A stretch of DNA of 64,000 bases from Endomychus coccineus (GCA_958510875.1 OY294068.1:163592388-163656387); one strand, 5' to 3'. Positions 35,193-46,775 are shown, counted from the first letter of the stretch. A program made the numbers and translations. The notes: a model not told the origin generated them from the letters alone.

Positions 35193-35810
35193 TTAATTTC
35201 AGTTTTGATATGATCAACTGCAGACATATTTTGTAGTAAGAACATTGTTTAAATTATTGATTGCTGTTCATTTGGAATAAAAATTAATTAAAATCATTAG
35301 TCGAACTACAAAATGAAAGACAAACAAATTTACTAATTCCAATTTATTTTGTTCTCTGTAAAATGAGTTTCAATCTTTCATATCACGTTTCTTGTCGTTC
35401 AAAATAAGAAAAATATGGTTTGCACGAACGATTCCTGTCTGTTTGTTTATGTTCCCTCGATTACTATAACCATTGGAATTCTAAATTTCTGCCAACCTAC
35501 AGATTATCTTAATAAATTAACAAAATTCTACCAAAGGAAGGATATTTTTGAGGGTTGGGTTGCTAACATTTATACTTCAAAAGGAAACTCTAAAACGCAA
35601 ACAAGAATAACAGATTGAAAAATTTATAACCCGTCAAATATGAGAAAATTAACACATTACTATTACTTGGAAGTGAACATTATAACAGTTAATTGAACTT
35701 GGCAGATGTACGACGTAGACCCCGGCTAAGAACAGATTTTTCGAGACTCAATCCCAAACGGCGTAAAAGGGATTCGATATATTTAGACGTTTGTCACTGT
35801 TAATGTAATC

Positions 35811-35935
35811 TTGAAAAATCTTGACTTCCGGATGAATTCCGCGTCACAATAGCTCGACTTGATGCTATTGCTATTGTGACGCGGAATCCATTCGGAAGAT
35901 TTTTCAAGATTAGCTATCCGCGGAAGTCTACTATT
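35811..35935. mobile_element. Small hairpin MITE in the Sec61 gamma intron
   Basis: Two arms of about 46 bp, beginning TAATCTTGAAAAATCTT and ending with its complement AAGATTTTTCAAGATTA, enclose a loop of about 18 bases. Inner arms carry CGCGTCACAATAG and CTATTGTGACGCG. There is no coding capacity. Confidence 0.85.
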
Positions 35936-37241
35936 CAAGTTAATGTAATCACGTACAATTTACATAACAGACTGATCCATAGATTATTGGATCATTATCA
36001 CAGTTCAGACAGTATGCTATGACAAACAACACATCGACAAGATATTGTTTTTACATGACAGACAGTTGTCACATGAACTATCAAAATTTGCCACAAAATA
36101 AAAAATTAAATAGATTGTGACGTCACATCGATGATGTAACTTGAAGAATATTAAAATGAGAATTTCGGACGTTTCTGCAGGTTACATGTATATATATGAT
36201 TAATATTTATAACCAGAAAAACATGGTTATCCTTATGGTTCAATGAAATACTATAATTCCAGTTGAAACGCTGAAGATGGATGTCAGAAATACCACTTCA
36301 AACAGAACTACCGCGCTCAAAAACAATACAGTTGCTAGTTCCACCACTTAAGCGATCTGCAAAATTTAAATCCATACAATAGGAACGGCATAATCGTTAC
36401 CATAGTAGTTACCCCTACAATCTGCATACTAATATATTTTTGAATTGTACACACTTCTTTCAATAAAAATGACTTTTTACTAGTTAGAATATATAAAAAG
36501 TAATAAAATGTGGTACAGTGAATATAAGCCTCAATATATTACCTCCAATAGAACAAATTCTTAAGAATCGATCATTTGAAACTGCAAAACCACTTTTGCT
36601 GTGTTCACTTACAGAATGAACTCAATATCAATAGCTTCTTTGGTTTATTATTGAAATATATTTGACCGAGTATTTGACCAGAGATATGGCATAATTAATG
36701 TACAAAACAGGTACGATATTATACTTTTTACATTACATTTCAATGATATAAATATTGTAGGTAAAGTAAATATATTAATTTATTTTTAGACTATGCCCAG
36801 CCGGCTTGTAAATAGTTACTGAAATGAAGTATTTCGGTTTCCAGCTTGATACTTTTCAATTTCATTTAGACCATAATGTGAGCATGAGGAAGAAAGTGTT
36901 CAGTAAACGATGCAACTTTCATTGAGAGCCCTGAATGAAGTTCATTTTTATGCAGAGAAGATTGCCACCATGTACAAATACAATAAAACTTCAATTTTCC
37001 ACAACATATTGAAGCCCTATCTAGACTCAACATAATCTGAGATATGAATCTCAAGAAATATATGTCAAACATTTACATAGTAAAATACAAGCCACAATTT
37101 CGAATATATTGCAATGGTCAAAGAATTCCTCATAAAAACCATTTAACATTATACAATTGTCATATGTTGGTTACCTAAAATACTTGTTGGCACGTCAAAT
37201 ATATGTTTACAGTTTTTTACGAATATAAAATGGTAACTCAC

Positions 37242-37335
37242 CTTTCCTATCTGGCTTTGTACATCTTTTGACTAATCTGAGAGAATCTTTGGCGAATTGA
37301 CGGCCAGGTTCAACAAATTTTGTGACTTGGTCCAT
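37242..37335 (-). CDS. Sec61gamma: Sec61 gamma, exon 1
   Basis: Starting at ATG 37335-37333, exon 1 encodes [20 protein letters not shown] then [11 protein letters not shown] plus one base, and ends at a GT donor (GTGAGTT from 37241). Sec61 gamma is the small tail-anchored subunit of the heterotrimeric ER translocon with Sec61 alpha and beta; the amphipathic N-terminal helix lies on the cytosolic face and the C-terminal helix clamps the channel. The two exons are separated by a 2.07-kb intron that holds a hairpin MITE. Upstream, TTGTTTTCAG (minus, about 37380) is a possible acceptor, so the 5' UTR may be spliced. The reading frame is fully intact. Confidence 0.97.
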
Positions 37336-37431
37336 TGTAACGGATTAAATAATTCTTAACTTTTGTGGATAACAATCTGAAAACAATATTTATTTTAGAT
37401 ATGTGAACAATATCGTGATATTTATTTATAG

Positions 37432-37608
37432 CTACCTGATTCAATTCGAAGAAATGAAGTTCTGCGAGAATGTAAAATTTTCAAAGAGCAGCTTGTCCAA
37501 ATACTATCAGGCCAACTAAGAGAACGTTGCAAAGTAGTCAAATTACTTGTTCAGGTTGAACGAATGAAAACACAGTTGACCAAGAAACGTCATGCCACGA
37601 TGGCATAA
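37432..37608 (+). CDS. Terminal exon of an unrecognised gene
   Basis: A splice acceptor (ATTTATTTATAG, AG at 37430-37431) is followed by 58 open codons and a TAA. The peptide begins LPDSIRRNEVLRECKIFKEQ, continues LVQILSGQLRERCKVVKLLV and ends QLTKKRHATMA. It is Lys/Arg-rich with regular Leu/Val spacing and is predicted helical, perhaps coiled-coil. Codon use is unlike the AT-biased noise around it. I do not recognise the family. It lies just upstream of Sec61 gamma on the opposite strand, overlapping its likely 5' UTR intron. Its upstream exons were not found, so a retained or pseudogenic exon is possible. Confidence 0.5.
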   Translation, partial: LPDSIRRNEVLRECKIFKEQLVQILSGQLRERCKVVKLLVQVERMKTQLTKKRHATMA

Positions 37609-38681
37609 AAATGTGATGTGGATGTACATCGAACATTTACGAAAACATAGATTGTATACGTGCTTCTGTGTGTAAATGTTATTTATAAAAATATTCTAGT
37701 TTCTCTAATCTTTAAATATACTAGCGTTACTGTATATTTATTGCATATTGTAGGTGTATTGTGTTTTTATAGTAAGACAAGACCAGATTATAGAATGTAG
37801 GTTTCACACACAATATTGAAGCAATATACATCACCCAAACGAATCGTCATAGCCCGCTAGCAATGAGCTTGGATAATTCTGGAATTTTATATTTCAGCAG
37901 CAATACTTATCCCGTAATTTTCATGTTTTCTCAATAATTTGTCAAACGATAACGTTTTAATGTTTTTATGGAAGTTCCAAAAGGTCAAAAAATATGATAT
38001 GCGGATGGTGATAAATGGCCCGATGGTGAGGTAAAACTTTGCAGAATGCGTCTCTAAACAGGGGAGAGTTACACAACGCAGTAAGGAAATGTTTCATATT
38101 CTTAATGCCCACTCCAGATAGCATCTACCTACACCATAAACTAAGAGTCCTAAAGTTTGATTCACACATTTTGCAATATAATCTCTATTGTGGGCATAGA
38201 CTATAGACGCTATAAAAATATATTTCCTCTACGGTTATGTGTCCTTGCCGACAGATGCAATAGATAAAATAGTACCTCATGTATAAAAGTCTATGTCAGT
38301 ACACACTGATAACTATAGAGGTGAAAATATTTACCTGTATGGTGTTAACAAAGCATAGAATCCTACATTGATTTATAGCGTTCATGGCCATATCACAGGA
38401 GAGAATATATTAACTAAACATCTATGTGAATACACATAAATCGAATTATGGTTTACTAAAATAATATTATATAGGGCATCCATATATCTTTAGATAGAGC
38501 ATCCATCTTAAATATGGCCGACGGAATTCGTTTTACGTAGAGATGGAGATCGTTATGGACTAAGGGATAATTTTTCATCTCATCATTCCGAATTCAACTT
38601 CTGTAATTTCTATGAAACAGGTTGAGATATTTCTCCTTCATTTCAAGCTTCTAACTGTTTATTGTATTTGAACCTTTGACC

Positions 38682-38713
38682 CATAGAAATAGGAAGGTTT
38701 CCCTATTTCTATG
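38682..38713. repeat. Short hairpin
   Basis: CATAGAAATAGG and CCTATTTCTATG form 12-bp perfect arms around an 8-base loop. Confidence 0.75.
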
Positions 38714-38937
38714 CTTAGACCACAGCTTTATAAGTGTTCCGAGTCTGTGGACCACAATAGACATTTGCATTTGCTACCGGCATAGATCTCTATATTAGAG
38801 GTATGTATGGTTGCCGGTTCCATATTTCAACCACTGATCTCTATTTTCTTATAGGTCAGTGGTGAGTGCAAAGAGTTCTGGTAACTGGTACGCCGACCCT
38901 ACTCTTCTTATCTTCTTTCCATCTTCATTCTTCAAGT

Positions 38938-39482
38938 CAGGATACATTTAACAGGGTATGATCATAAGGGGGTCCAAATTTCGTTCAGTTCTGCGCAGTT
39001 CCTAGCCGCCGCCATTTTGGCTGTGGCGCTATCAATTCAAATGGCTCTTGTAAAATCAAAAGCTTTTAAATACAAATGCTAATAGAGTAAAAATGTTCTT
39101 TAAAGGGGGAAATATGTCTCACACGCGAATAACTCATTTCCATTATACTTACGGTCCTTTACACTGCATTTCTCCAGCCCTGCTGCCTCTAACCACTTGT
39201 CGCGAAATTCGGCATCTTTCGGAAGAGTGTAAAATTTGACAGGACCACTATTTTCCACAAGCACTTTGTTCCGCGTTTTTCGACATGATTTTATAATGCA
39301 TGCCATTTTTTCAATCGAATTTACGCGTTTGGACTTTAAAAGTGCGGCAATTCTGTATGACTCTGTACGATGTTTTCATATCATATGACACTTGTAAACA
39401 AATATGGCTTCGGCAAGGAACGACTAATCAGAGGGAACCGAGAAAAAGCTGCGCACGATCATACCCTGTTAAATGTATCCTG
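38938..39482 (-). mobile_element. P-like element with 8-bp target duplication
   Basis: The inverted termini CAGGATACATTTAACAGGGT and complement bound a 545-bp element. CTTCAAGT flanks it exactly on both sides (38930-38937 and 39483-39490), the 8-bp duplication typical of P elements. It contains a THAP-domain ORF on the minus strand but no transposase core, so it is non-autonomous. Confidence 0.88.
39100..39306 (-). pseudogene. THAP domain remnant of a P-like transposase
   Basis: From ATG 39306 the ORF reads MACIIKSCRKTRNK, FYTLPKDAEFRDKWLEAAGL and ends ELFACETYFPL. The first Cys pair, the FxLPKDxxxRxKWLxA box and the CxxxF end match the THAP zinc-binding domain (C2CH) that gives P transposase its DNA specificity. 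The zinc-ligand His of the final CxxH is Tyr here (CETY), and the ORF stops right after the domain. A host THAP gene is unlikely because it sits inside the transposon ends. Confidence 0.85.
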
Positions 39483-39622
39483 CTTCAAGTCATAAATGAC
39501 CGGAGATATTACTTTGAAAAAATTCAATTGTGGAAGCCGTTACTTTGTGATAGTTTATCATTTTAACGAAATAATAAATGAAACTACTCTGTTTTACTAT
39601 CACTGATATAATATCAGTTATA

Positions 39623-40500
39623 TTAAAAAGATATTAATTTGATTACAGTGAACGGTCCTGTATATTTCGGAGCTAACTTGGCTGCAAAATGACGGACACT
39701 AGAAGACAAATGGTGCTCAGATTTCATAGCTTTATCTCCCAATTTACAACACCAATCTCGACGACGGAGATTATAATAATGGCTTTGTTGGGTAAAAACT
39801 CTGGAAAGCTGGATACGCATCAATTGGAAAGTTTCAAGCAATTTGTCTAATCTTGTACGGTGGGCTAAAGATTGTTCAGTAGTTGGATCAGTAGAATTAT
39901 TTGTGTCAGTATTCACCGAAACGGTAAGAGGACGGGCTATTGAATTCGGAATTTCTAGTTCACGGTCAAAATTGAGAAAAGCAGGTGAAAAACCGGTGGA
40001 TTGATGTTGGGCAGAATTAAGGGCAAAACGAAATCAGGCAACAATTTATCCCATTTACGGTGATCATCATTGCATAATTGTGCAATCATCGTTTTTAATG
40101 TACGATTGGTCCTCTCCACGGGATTACATTGCGGCGTATAAGTAGGAGTCAGGCGGTGTTTAATTCCGAACTCCTTCAAGAGATTTTTGAAAATCCTGCT
40201 TTCATACTGTGTTCCATTGTCATTGAAGGCGGTTTCTGGACAACCAAAACGTGTTATAATCTATTCATAGAAAGCCTGGGTTACAGCTTCTGCGGTCGCT
40301 TTCCTTAATGGTTTACACTGTACCCATTGCGTGAATCTGTCCTGCATGACTAGTATGAAATTGTTTCCCTTGGATGATCTTGGTAACGGCCCTACCTTTT
40401 TAGGGCGGATAAACCAAATAATGAATTTGTTTTGATAACTTTTCGTATTGTTTGTTTGGTTGCCATTTCCTTTTTGCGGTATCCACACCTGTTAAAATAT
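39623..40500 (-). pseudogene. Ty3/gypsy integrase relic
   Basis: Minus-strand segments in order: VGPLPRSSKGNNFILVMQD then RFTQWVQCKPLRKATAEAV (40430-40261), the integrase core around its first catalytic Asp; EFGIKHRLTPTYTPQCNPVE then RTNRTLKTMIAQ (40179-40090), around the catalytic Glu; and the C-terminal part HYYNLRRRDW...KLAPKYTGPFTV (39916-39640). Frame breaks separate the three pieces. No LTRs or RT/RNase H domains were found next to it, so it is a 5'- and 3'-truncated relic. Confidence 0.88.
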
Positions 40501-40504
40501 TTTT

Positions 40505-41540
40505 ACACTACGTTCATTCAAAATTAATTATAATATTGTTATTGCTTATTTACCTTCTTTTAATTCTCTCGCAATTCTCACCATGTAAACCCCAGTAGCG
40601 CCTAAGGTTTTAGCTACGATGGCGCCCTTCCAATTTGAATAAAATATATTGAAGATTTGGGTATAAGTTTACAGTTTCACTCTTTGTTTAGATTAAAGTA
40701 TTTTTTCATCAGGTTTTGTAACCGAACTAGATTGGCACAATAGGAAAAACTTTGGATACTTATAGTATAAGTTATATTTTAGGATACCTAACAATGAATT
40801 ACCTGTATTATTCGTGAATTTGTTATAAATTTTATTATTTATTGTTAATACTACAGATACGTACGTTTGTTTTTCCTGCTTATGGTAATTTGATATACTA
40901 TTGAAAATGAGGTCAGACATACTGAGCATAACAATAGCCGAGCGTGCTTTCCGAACTTCCGAGGTTACGGAGTGGATTTCGTCAAGATCAAACGAGCTGC
41001 TTCAGATCCAGACTACTGTTTGAACTCTATAGGATGACTTAATGGGTTGAAGCGGACCAGAGACCTCTTGATTATTCAACGTTCATCGGTGATCGTGACA
41101 AGTTAGTGATTAGTTTCAAAACCGATAGACCTACAGACCTCATGATTAAAGTAACAGTTTTGTGGACTGGTCGCGATGAACAGGATACAACTTTTGGCAG
41201 TGGCAGAGACAGCTGCGGTATACGAAGGCAAGGTGAAAAGTCCCTCAACAATGAAACAAGAAATGATATTTGGTCAAAACTTATTAACGTAGAATACGTT
41301 TTTACAGAGGCCTTACTAGACGAAATCGTCACGCGGAAATCGACACACGCATGCGCTTGTGGTAGGTGGAGCCATAACGAAATTGTCTAGCATCCTCAGT
41401 CAGTAGCTGGCGTTCTTTCAGCAGTGAGTGAGGCGAGTGGAGATATTTGTGCAGCAGAAAGCATTATTAATGAACAACGTTGTCTAATAGTAACAGCCTA
41501 CATTTCACCCAATTCTTCAATGGAGGATTTATAGTGAACC
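40505..41540. other. Intergenic, no gene recognised
   Basis: Contains short ORFs on both strands around 41100-41390 that are less AT-rich than usual but show no domain I can name. Possibly decayed transposon sequence. Confidence 0.35.
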
Positions 41541-42034
41541 TTTCAAATTTAATGATGTATACTCCAACGTATTCTACGCATTTTGTTTTCGTGGAAACCA
41601 TATCTTTTTTTATTTCTCAACATAATCTCCTTGGAGCTCGATACACTTCGTCCAACTTTTTTCTAATTTTTCGATCATTTCCAAATAATACTATTTCGGG
41701 AATCCTTCAAAATAGGCGTTTGTTTTAGTGATGACCCCATCGTCGGAGCCAAATCCCTTTCCGCTGACCAGGGTGTCAAATCTGGAGAATATGGTGGATG
41801 ACGAACCAATTCGTAGCGCCTAACACTCCTTTGAAGTTGTCACACGGTCGCGCTTGTTGTCAACAAATAGCAAATGCGACACACATCTGGCAGATAGGTT
41901 TCTCATATACAAAAATATATGCAAAATGTTCCGTACCCGTTCGGTTGAGATGCTCCTAGCCTCAGCAATCTCGTGCACTTCAACTCGCCGATCGTCCAAT
42001 ATCATGCCATAGATTTTATCCACGATTTCTGGCG

Positions 42035-42341
42035 GATTTAGAGGTCTGGAGGCCCCGGGGCATCAAAGGAGTGGAGGCCCCCCGGCCCCAAATTATTTGC
42101 CTGATTGGACTGAACTAATATAGATCAATGATTTCTGTTGATATTTCAGAACAATATAATCATGTTTGTACAAAGGTAAAGGTAAAGGTAAAACAGCGAA
42201 AAAAAAATCAAAGGAAAAGTTGTTTACTAGTGTTTACTAGTCGGAATTTAAAAGATTTTTTTTCCGGTCTATTGTGGGGGCCACTCTTTTGTGGAGGTCC
42301 CGGGGCTGTAGCCCCGGTTGCCGTCCCCTAAATCCGGCGTT
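42035..42341. mobile_element. hAT-like non-autonomous insertion
   Basis: GATTTCTGGCG occurs on both sides (42024-42034 and 42342-42352). The insert begins GATTTAGAGG and ends CCCCTAAATCCGGCGTT, so GGATTTAG-type termini are inverted. It contains GC-rich runs such as GGCCCCGGGG, unlike its surroundings. The direct repeat is 11 bp by identity; the true duplication may be 8 bp, as for hAT elements. Confidence 0.65.
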
Positions 42342-42408
42342 GATTTCTGGCGTTGTATCCTCAATTGGATGACCAGAACGTTCGGCGTCCTTTGTGGTCA
42401 TACTACCA

Positions 42409-43014
42409 CACGGTCGTATATACAGGTCTGAGAACTCGAGGCTCTTTCCTATGTGAGAAGTGAGTTCGCTAAGCGTCATCTGTTGCATAGCACCAAAAGG
42501 GTGGCGCATGAGTCCAGGAATGATCTCTGGCATGTATACGACCGTGTTCTCTGGCAACTGTCATTGTTGACTTGTAAACACAAGGAATACCGGCGTTTTT
42601 AGAAAAAAATTACGAAACCGTGCATTGTGCCGAAATGCAAAACGGGGTACAAAAGTGTTAAGCAAGAAACTTATGTTTTTAAAGTGCCGAAAGATGCGGA
42701 AATGCGAAAAAAGTGGATGCTTGCGATTCCGGATAAAAATCGTTTTAACGAGGTCTTTAATGTGTGCGAGCATGTATAACGAAGTTATTTTTAAGGTGAG
42801 TAATATATTTTGACAAGAATAACAGTTCTATTCCTTTCTCAAATCAGAATTGTAAATATTGCGTTACGAGAAAAATTATTTTACTTAATAATGTGATTCT
42901 TGCCATACTTCGATCCAAGTGCTAGCTGGTGGCTGAGCGAGGGACTTCGAGTTTGGCGACATGTAAGAGACTCATGTCAAACATAGAGTTCCCAAACCTG
43001 TATGTACGACCGTG
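42409..43014 (+). mobile_element. P-like element inserted in mariner 1
   Basis: TACTACCA flanks the element on both sides (42401-42408 and 43015-43022), and joining the flanks restores the mariner sequence seen at 47750. Termini are inverted: CACGGTCGTATATACAGG on the left and CCTGTATGTACGACCGTG on the right. Length is 606 bp. It carries a THAP remnant and is related to the shorter element at 55169-55448. Confidence 0.9.
42612..42797 (+). pseudogene. THAP domain remnant of P-like transposase
   Basis: In frame from 42612: TKPCIVPKCKTGYKS, then YVFKVPKDAEMRKKWMLAIP, DKNRFNEVFNVCEHV and a stop. The Cys pair and the FxVPKDAExRKKWxxAIP box identify a THAP domain. The start codon appears mutated (ACG) and the final Cys/His pair is out of register, so it is not functional. 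Confidence 0.82.
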
Positions 43015-43479
43015 TACTACCACAACGAAAATCAGTAAATCGTTCCCATCGATGGTGGTAATGTTTAACAAGCGATGCTTTGATTTGCGTAATGGTTTTT
43101 CCATGCAAGAAATAATGTTTTATAAACACGCGAAATTCACTTTTTTTATTCTTTTCAAAATCTTCAAGGCTGCTTGCTTCCGATGGGTGCCAAAGCTGAA
43201 CTGAGCGACATATTAGTCTGAAAATTTAATGCGTTCTAATTAAAGATGGTACATCATAAAGGTCACATGGGATTTTCGATTGTGGAGTCATCTGTTTTAT
43301 TTTTCAGGGAATTGTCACCTTGCCTTCATAATTCTCCATCCACACGGACGTCTTGAATCTGCCAAATTAAAATATGCTTTGTCAAACATAATACTTCTCC
43401 GACAACAAAATATCATACACACATGCATGGTAAACTTGTCTTGTGTATAATTATCTTAATAAGGGCTAAACAATTTACT

Positions 43480-43800
43480 ACTTACCTCATTCTCCGTATG
43501 TAGACTAAAAAGTCCTTCGTGAAGTGTCTCCTGCTGATCTAATAAAACCATAAGATAGCCATAATACTACAAGTGTGGCCTGTAAATTACGTCCTCCCCA
43601 GAACCTACTCGTTCAAATTTCACAATTTTCTTTATTTCCTTTCTAAAGAAACCCCGAAAGGAATCGATTTTTGTCTTAAACGTCTTAATGGTAGCAATGA
43701 TATCTTGTTGTTTGTATAAATTGTTTGTTAATTCTTCATAAGCGCTAGTTTTTACGCGCCACAGGCAATGAAAATTTCCGTAGGGCTCAATAAATCCCAC
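43480..43800 (-). pseudogene. MADF-domain remnant
   Basis: The minus-strand ORF from 43800 reads LWRVKTSAYEELTNNLYKQQ, IKTFKTKIDSFRGFFRKEIK then KIVKFERVGSGEDVIYRPHL, then a stop where the conserved Trp is expected, and continues in frame as YYGYLMVLLDQQET. This follows the MADF (Adf-1-like) DNA-binding domain. MADF proteins are host regulators but are also encoded by Harbinger transposons as partner proteins. The nonsense change at the Trp codon and the lack of an upstream start suggest a pseudogene. Confidence 0.72.
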
Positions 43801-44200
43801 TAAAAATTATTTTTTGCATCCATTTTTCATCATTTGGAAGAAAATGAGGTTGACTGTTATACCTGCAACAATTGAAATGGACGTTGATACTAGATGATAC
43901 TGAATTTAAACTGTCCATTGGAAGGACATTTCCAGACACCTCTATTTAATCATAACGCTCGACACACCGTCGCCAAGAAAATCAAGCATCGGCAGATAGT
44001 CACCGTGACGGTGTATCGTCACAGTTTATGCTCCATACACTTCGGTTTTGACACGGGATGGCTTAACGGATAAGAACCGTTGAACTATATTTATAATGGA
44101 ATGTGCCCTGTCCACACCTGCTATAGAAATAGCGAGCCGAAAGAGATCGCTTACAAGGGTCATTTTTGTCCTATTCGTGCATGAGCATGGAAGCGTGATA

Positions 44201-45337
44201 GTCAGAGAGCTGTAGGCCAATTTCCTTACAGGTATTTAAAGCTTCTGCTTCAATGACAGTACATTTGTCAAAGGTGCCCCGAACTCCCTGACGAATTTTA
44301 AAACTTTCCCAGGTGGTATTTAGGGTACCCTAGGGCACCCTGAAGGGTAGTTAGTTTTTTACAAGTCCGGTAAGTTTCTACTTTTTTTATTTAAAGTTGG
44401 ATATGGTCAAGACCATACTCCCTTACAAATTGCAGACATGCAGATGGTCCAGATCCTAAAATATGGACAAAAACCGCGAATTTTAAATTTTCCCTGATGG
44501 CAGTGGACAATTTTGTTGGTGAAAAGTCTGGTAAACTTTGCCTACATATTTTAAGCTGTAAAAAAAGTGAAAAGAACCACAAAGCAGAAATGTTGAATTT
44601 TTAAAACTGCCGCCAATAGTTTCCATGACTACTAACATTTCTGCTTTGTGGTTTTTCTGGAACATCTGCATGTCTGCAATTTGTAAGGGAGTATGGTCTT
44701 GACCATATCTAACTTTAAATAAAAAAAGGGGGCACTTACCGGACTTGTAAAAAACTAACTACACTTCAGGGTGCTCTAGGGTATCCTACACCACAAAGCA
44801 GTAATGTTGAATTTTCAAAACTGCCGCCAAAAGTTTCCATGACTACTAACATTTCTGCTTTGTGGTTTTTCTGGACCATCTGCATGTCTGCAATTTGTAA
44901 GGGAGTATGGTCTTGACCATATCTAACTTTAAATAAAAAAAAGGGGACACTTACCGGACTTGTAAAAAACTAACTACACTTCAGGGTGCTCTAGGGTATC
45001 CTACACCACAAAGCAGAAATGTTGAATTTTCAAAACTGCCGCCAAAAGTTTCCATGACTACTAACATTTCTGCTTTGTGGTTTTTCTGGACCATCTGCAT
45101 GTCTGCAATTTGTAAGGGAGTATGGTCTTGACCATATCTAACTTTAAATAAAAAAAGGGGACACTTACCAGACTTGTAAAAAACTAACTACACTTCAGGG
45201 TGCTCTAGGGTATCCTACATACCACCTGGGAAAGTTTTAAAATTCGTCAGGTGGTTCGGGGCACCTTTGACAAATGTACTGTCATTGAAGCAGAAGCTTT
45301 AAATACCTGTAAGGAAATTGGCCTACAGCTCTCTGAC
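44201..45337. mobile_element. TIR element with internal tandem copies
   Basis: The element is flanked by TA (44199-44200 and 45338-45339). Its inverted arms start GTCAGAGAGCTGTAGGCCAA and run about 200 bp or more. Inside, on the right, a unit of about 210 bp is repeated (junctions near 44790, 45005 and 45215); each unit holds CCACAAAGCAGAAATGTTGA, ATGGTCTTGACCATATCTAA and ACTTCAGGGTGCTCTAGGGT. Each unit also contains a hairpin between AACCACAAAGCAG and CTGCTTTGTGGTT. No transposase. Confidence 0.88.
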
Positions 45338-45453
45338 TATGATGTTATGTCTCCACAACAAACGTTGATTCCTTAACCCGGAAGAAATGTCAATATGTAA
45401 AAAAATATTTTGGTTGTAATTTTTGTGAGAAATTAAATGGAACCCATTATTCT

Positions 45454-45472
45454 ATCTCTCTCTCTCTCTCTC
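45454..45472. repeat. (CT)n microsatellite
   Basis: A run of CT dinucleotides of about 20 bp. Confidence 0.9.
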
Positions 45473-45479
45473 TTGACGT

Positions 45480-46560
45480 AACAGAAGGATAGATATTAGT
45501 ATGGTTTTCTTTTAGTCTGGCATATTGTTTCAAGTACATAACTTTTCCTTGAACGAGTTAAGAATTTGATGAGTTTCAGTTATAAGGATCTTTTTTTATT
45601 TAGAATAATTTTTGTGATAACTTTGAAACGAGTCAACTCAATAAAATACGCGTTTTGTAAACGTAAAGTTATAGAATTATATTCAGTATTCCGATAACCT
45701 ACCTAAATAACAGATAACCCTGTTTCATGAAACTTTTAATTATAATATTTACATTTAAATGCTCTTTTTATCTTGTTGAATATATTAGGCAAGGATGGGT
45801 TAAAATGTTATATGCACGTTAACAGTAAAATAGATATAAAGTTGAATGTTTGGAAATCAGTTGGCTATCACTGTCTGATCGTCATTTTTCGAGACTTTCA
45901 CATGTAGTGATTTTGTCTACTTTCAGCAATATTGTACTACAGCATTATATGTGAAGATTGAAAAATACTTGTGTATTTTCAGAATTTATACTCGTAATAT
46001 TCAACTAATCTTTGGGATATTTACCTCTACGCCAGTGAATTATGATTCTCATCTTTTCAAGAGATATACAAGATGTCCCGAAAAGGGCGTGTTCAACGGA
46101 AGACCACAAGTTCCTTAACTCGCCCTACCTAAAACCTATAGCCTTAACAAAGTTGCTTACTACGAGCGCTCAAGGGCTTCAAAAATGATTAATTTTTTAC
46201 ATTTGTTCAAATAAGTCGAAAAATCTTTCTTAGATTTTATTCATTTTTAGCCACGTGTTTCTACCTGGAATTTACAGCTTTTTATGGAAGAAACCCTAAT
46301 TTAAAAAATTACAGGGCGTTTAAAAACCTGGTCACAATAAATTATCCACCCATATTTTTTGTTACCCTCTGTATAATCACTACCAATTTTTTTTCTGGAT
46401 AGATACTTTTATTTAGAAGCTATTCTCTATTAAAAAATTTTAGTTGCGCGAACGGTTTACCCACAAATAAATATTTTCTCAATACCTACAAGCCTAAATC
46501 AGTAATTGTAACTTAACACAAATATAGTTTTTATTAGAAGTTGGCTATGATTAGGCACCT
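45480..46560. other. Intergenic, no gene seen
   Basis: AT-rich. No coding segment or repeat structure recognised, apart from a CAGGGCGTTT/CCTCTGTA-type string near 46310-46375 that may be an old transposon end. Confidence 0.4.
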
Positions 46561-46566
46561 AATGAA

Positions 46567-46775
46567 AGTGTAATGAACAATTAATTACCTAATGTTATGT
46601 AATGAACAATTATTTGCCTAATGTTATGTAATGAACAATTAATTACCTAATGTTATGTAATGAACAATTAATTACCTAATGTTATGTAAAGAACAATTAA
46701 TTACCTAATGTTATGTAACGAACAATTAATTACCTAATGTTATATGATGAACAATTAATTACCTAATGTTACAAC
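46567..46775. repeat. 29-bp minisatellite, about 7 copies
   Basis: The unit TAATGAACAATTAATTACC followed by TAATGTTATG recurs every 29 bp (GAACAA at 46575, 46604, 46633, 46662, 46691, 46720 and near 46749). Copies differ by single bases. Confidence 0.93.

Larger units (their letters stand above)
41560..43327 (-). mobile_element. Mariner element 1, hit by two later insertions
   Basis: On the minus strand the 5' end (43327 to about 43023) matches the other mariner at 47429 (GGGAATTGTCACCTTGCC is the complement of its TIR). Transposase pieces follow: HTH segment VHEIAEARSISTERVRNILH (41990-41930) and the C-terminal part corresponding to AYFEGxPKxYYLExxEKxEK...LQGDYVEK (41740-41600). The central catalytic region is deleted near 41820. 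It is interrupted at 42035-42341 and at 42409-43014. The 3' TIR near 41560 is not clear. Confidence 0.83.

Noticed and set aside
41100..41390. Overlapping 86- and 94-codon ORFs on both strands
   Set aside because: No domain, splice flank or recognised homology; likely decayed transposon DNA.
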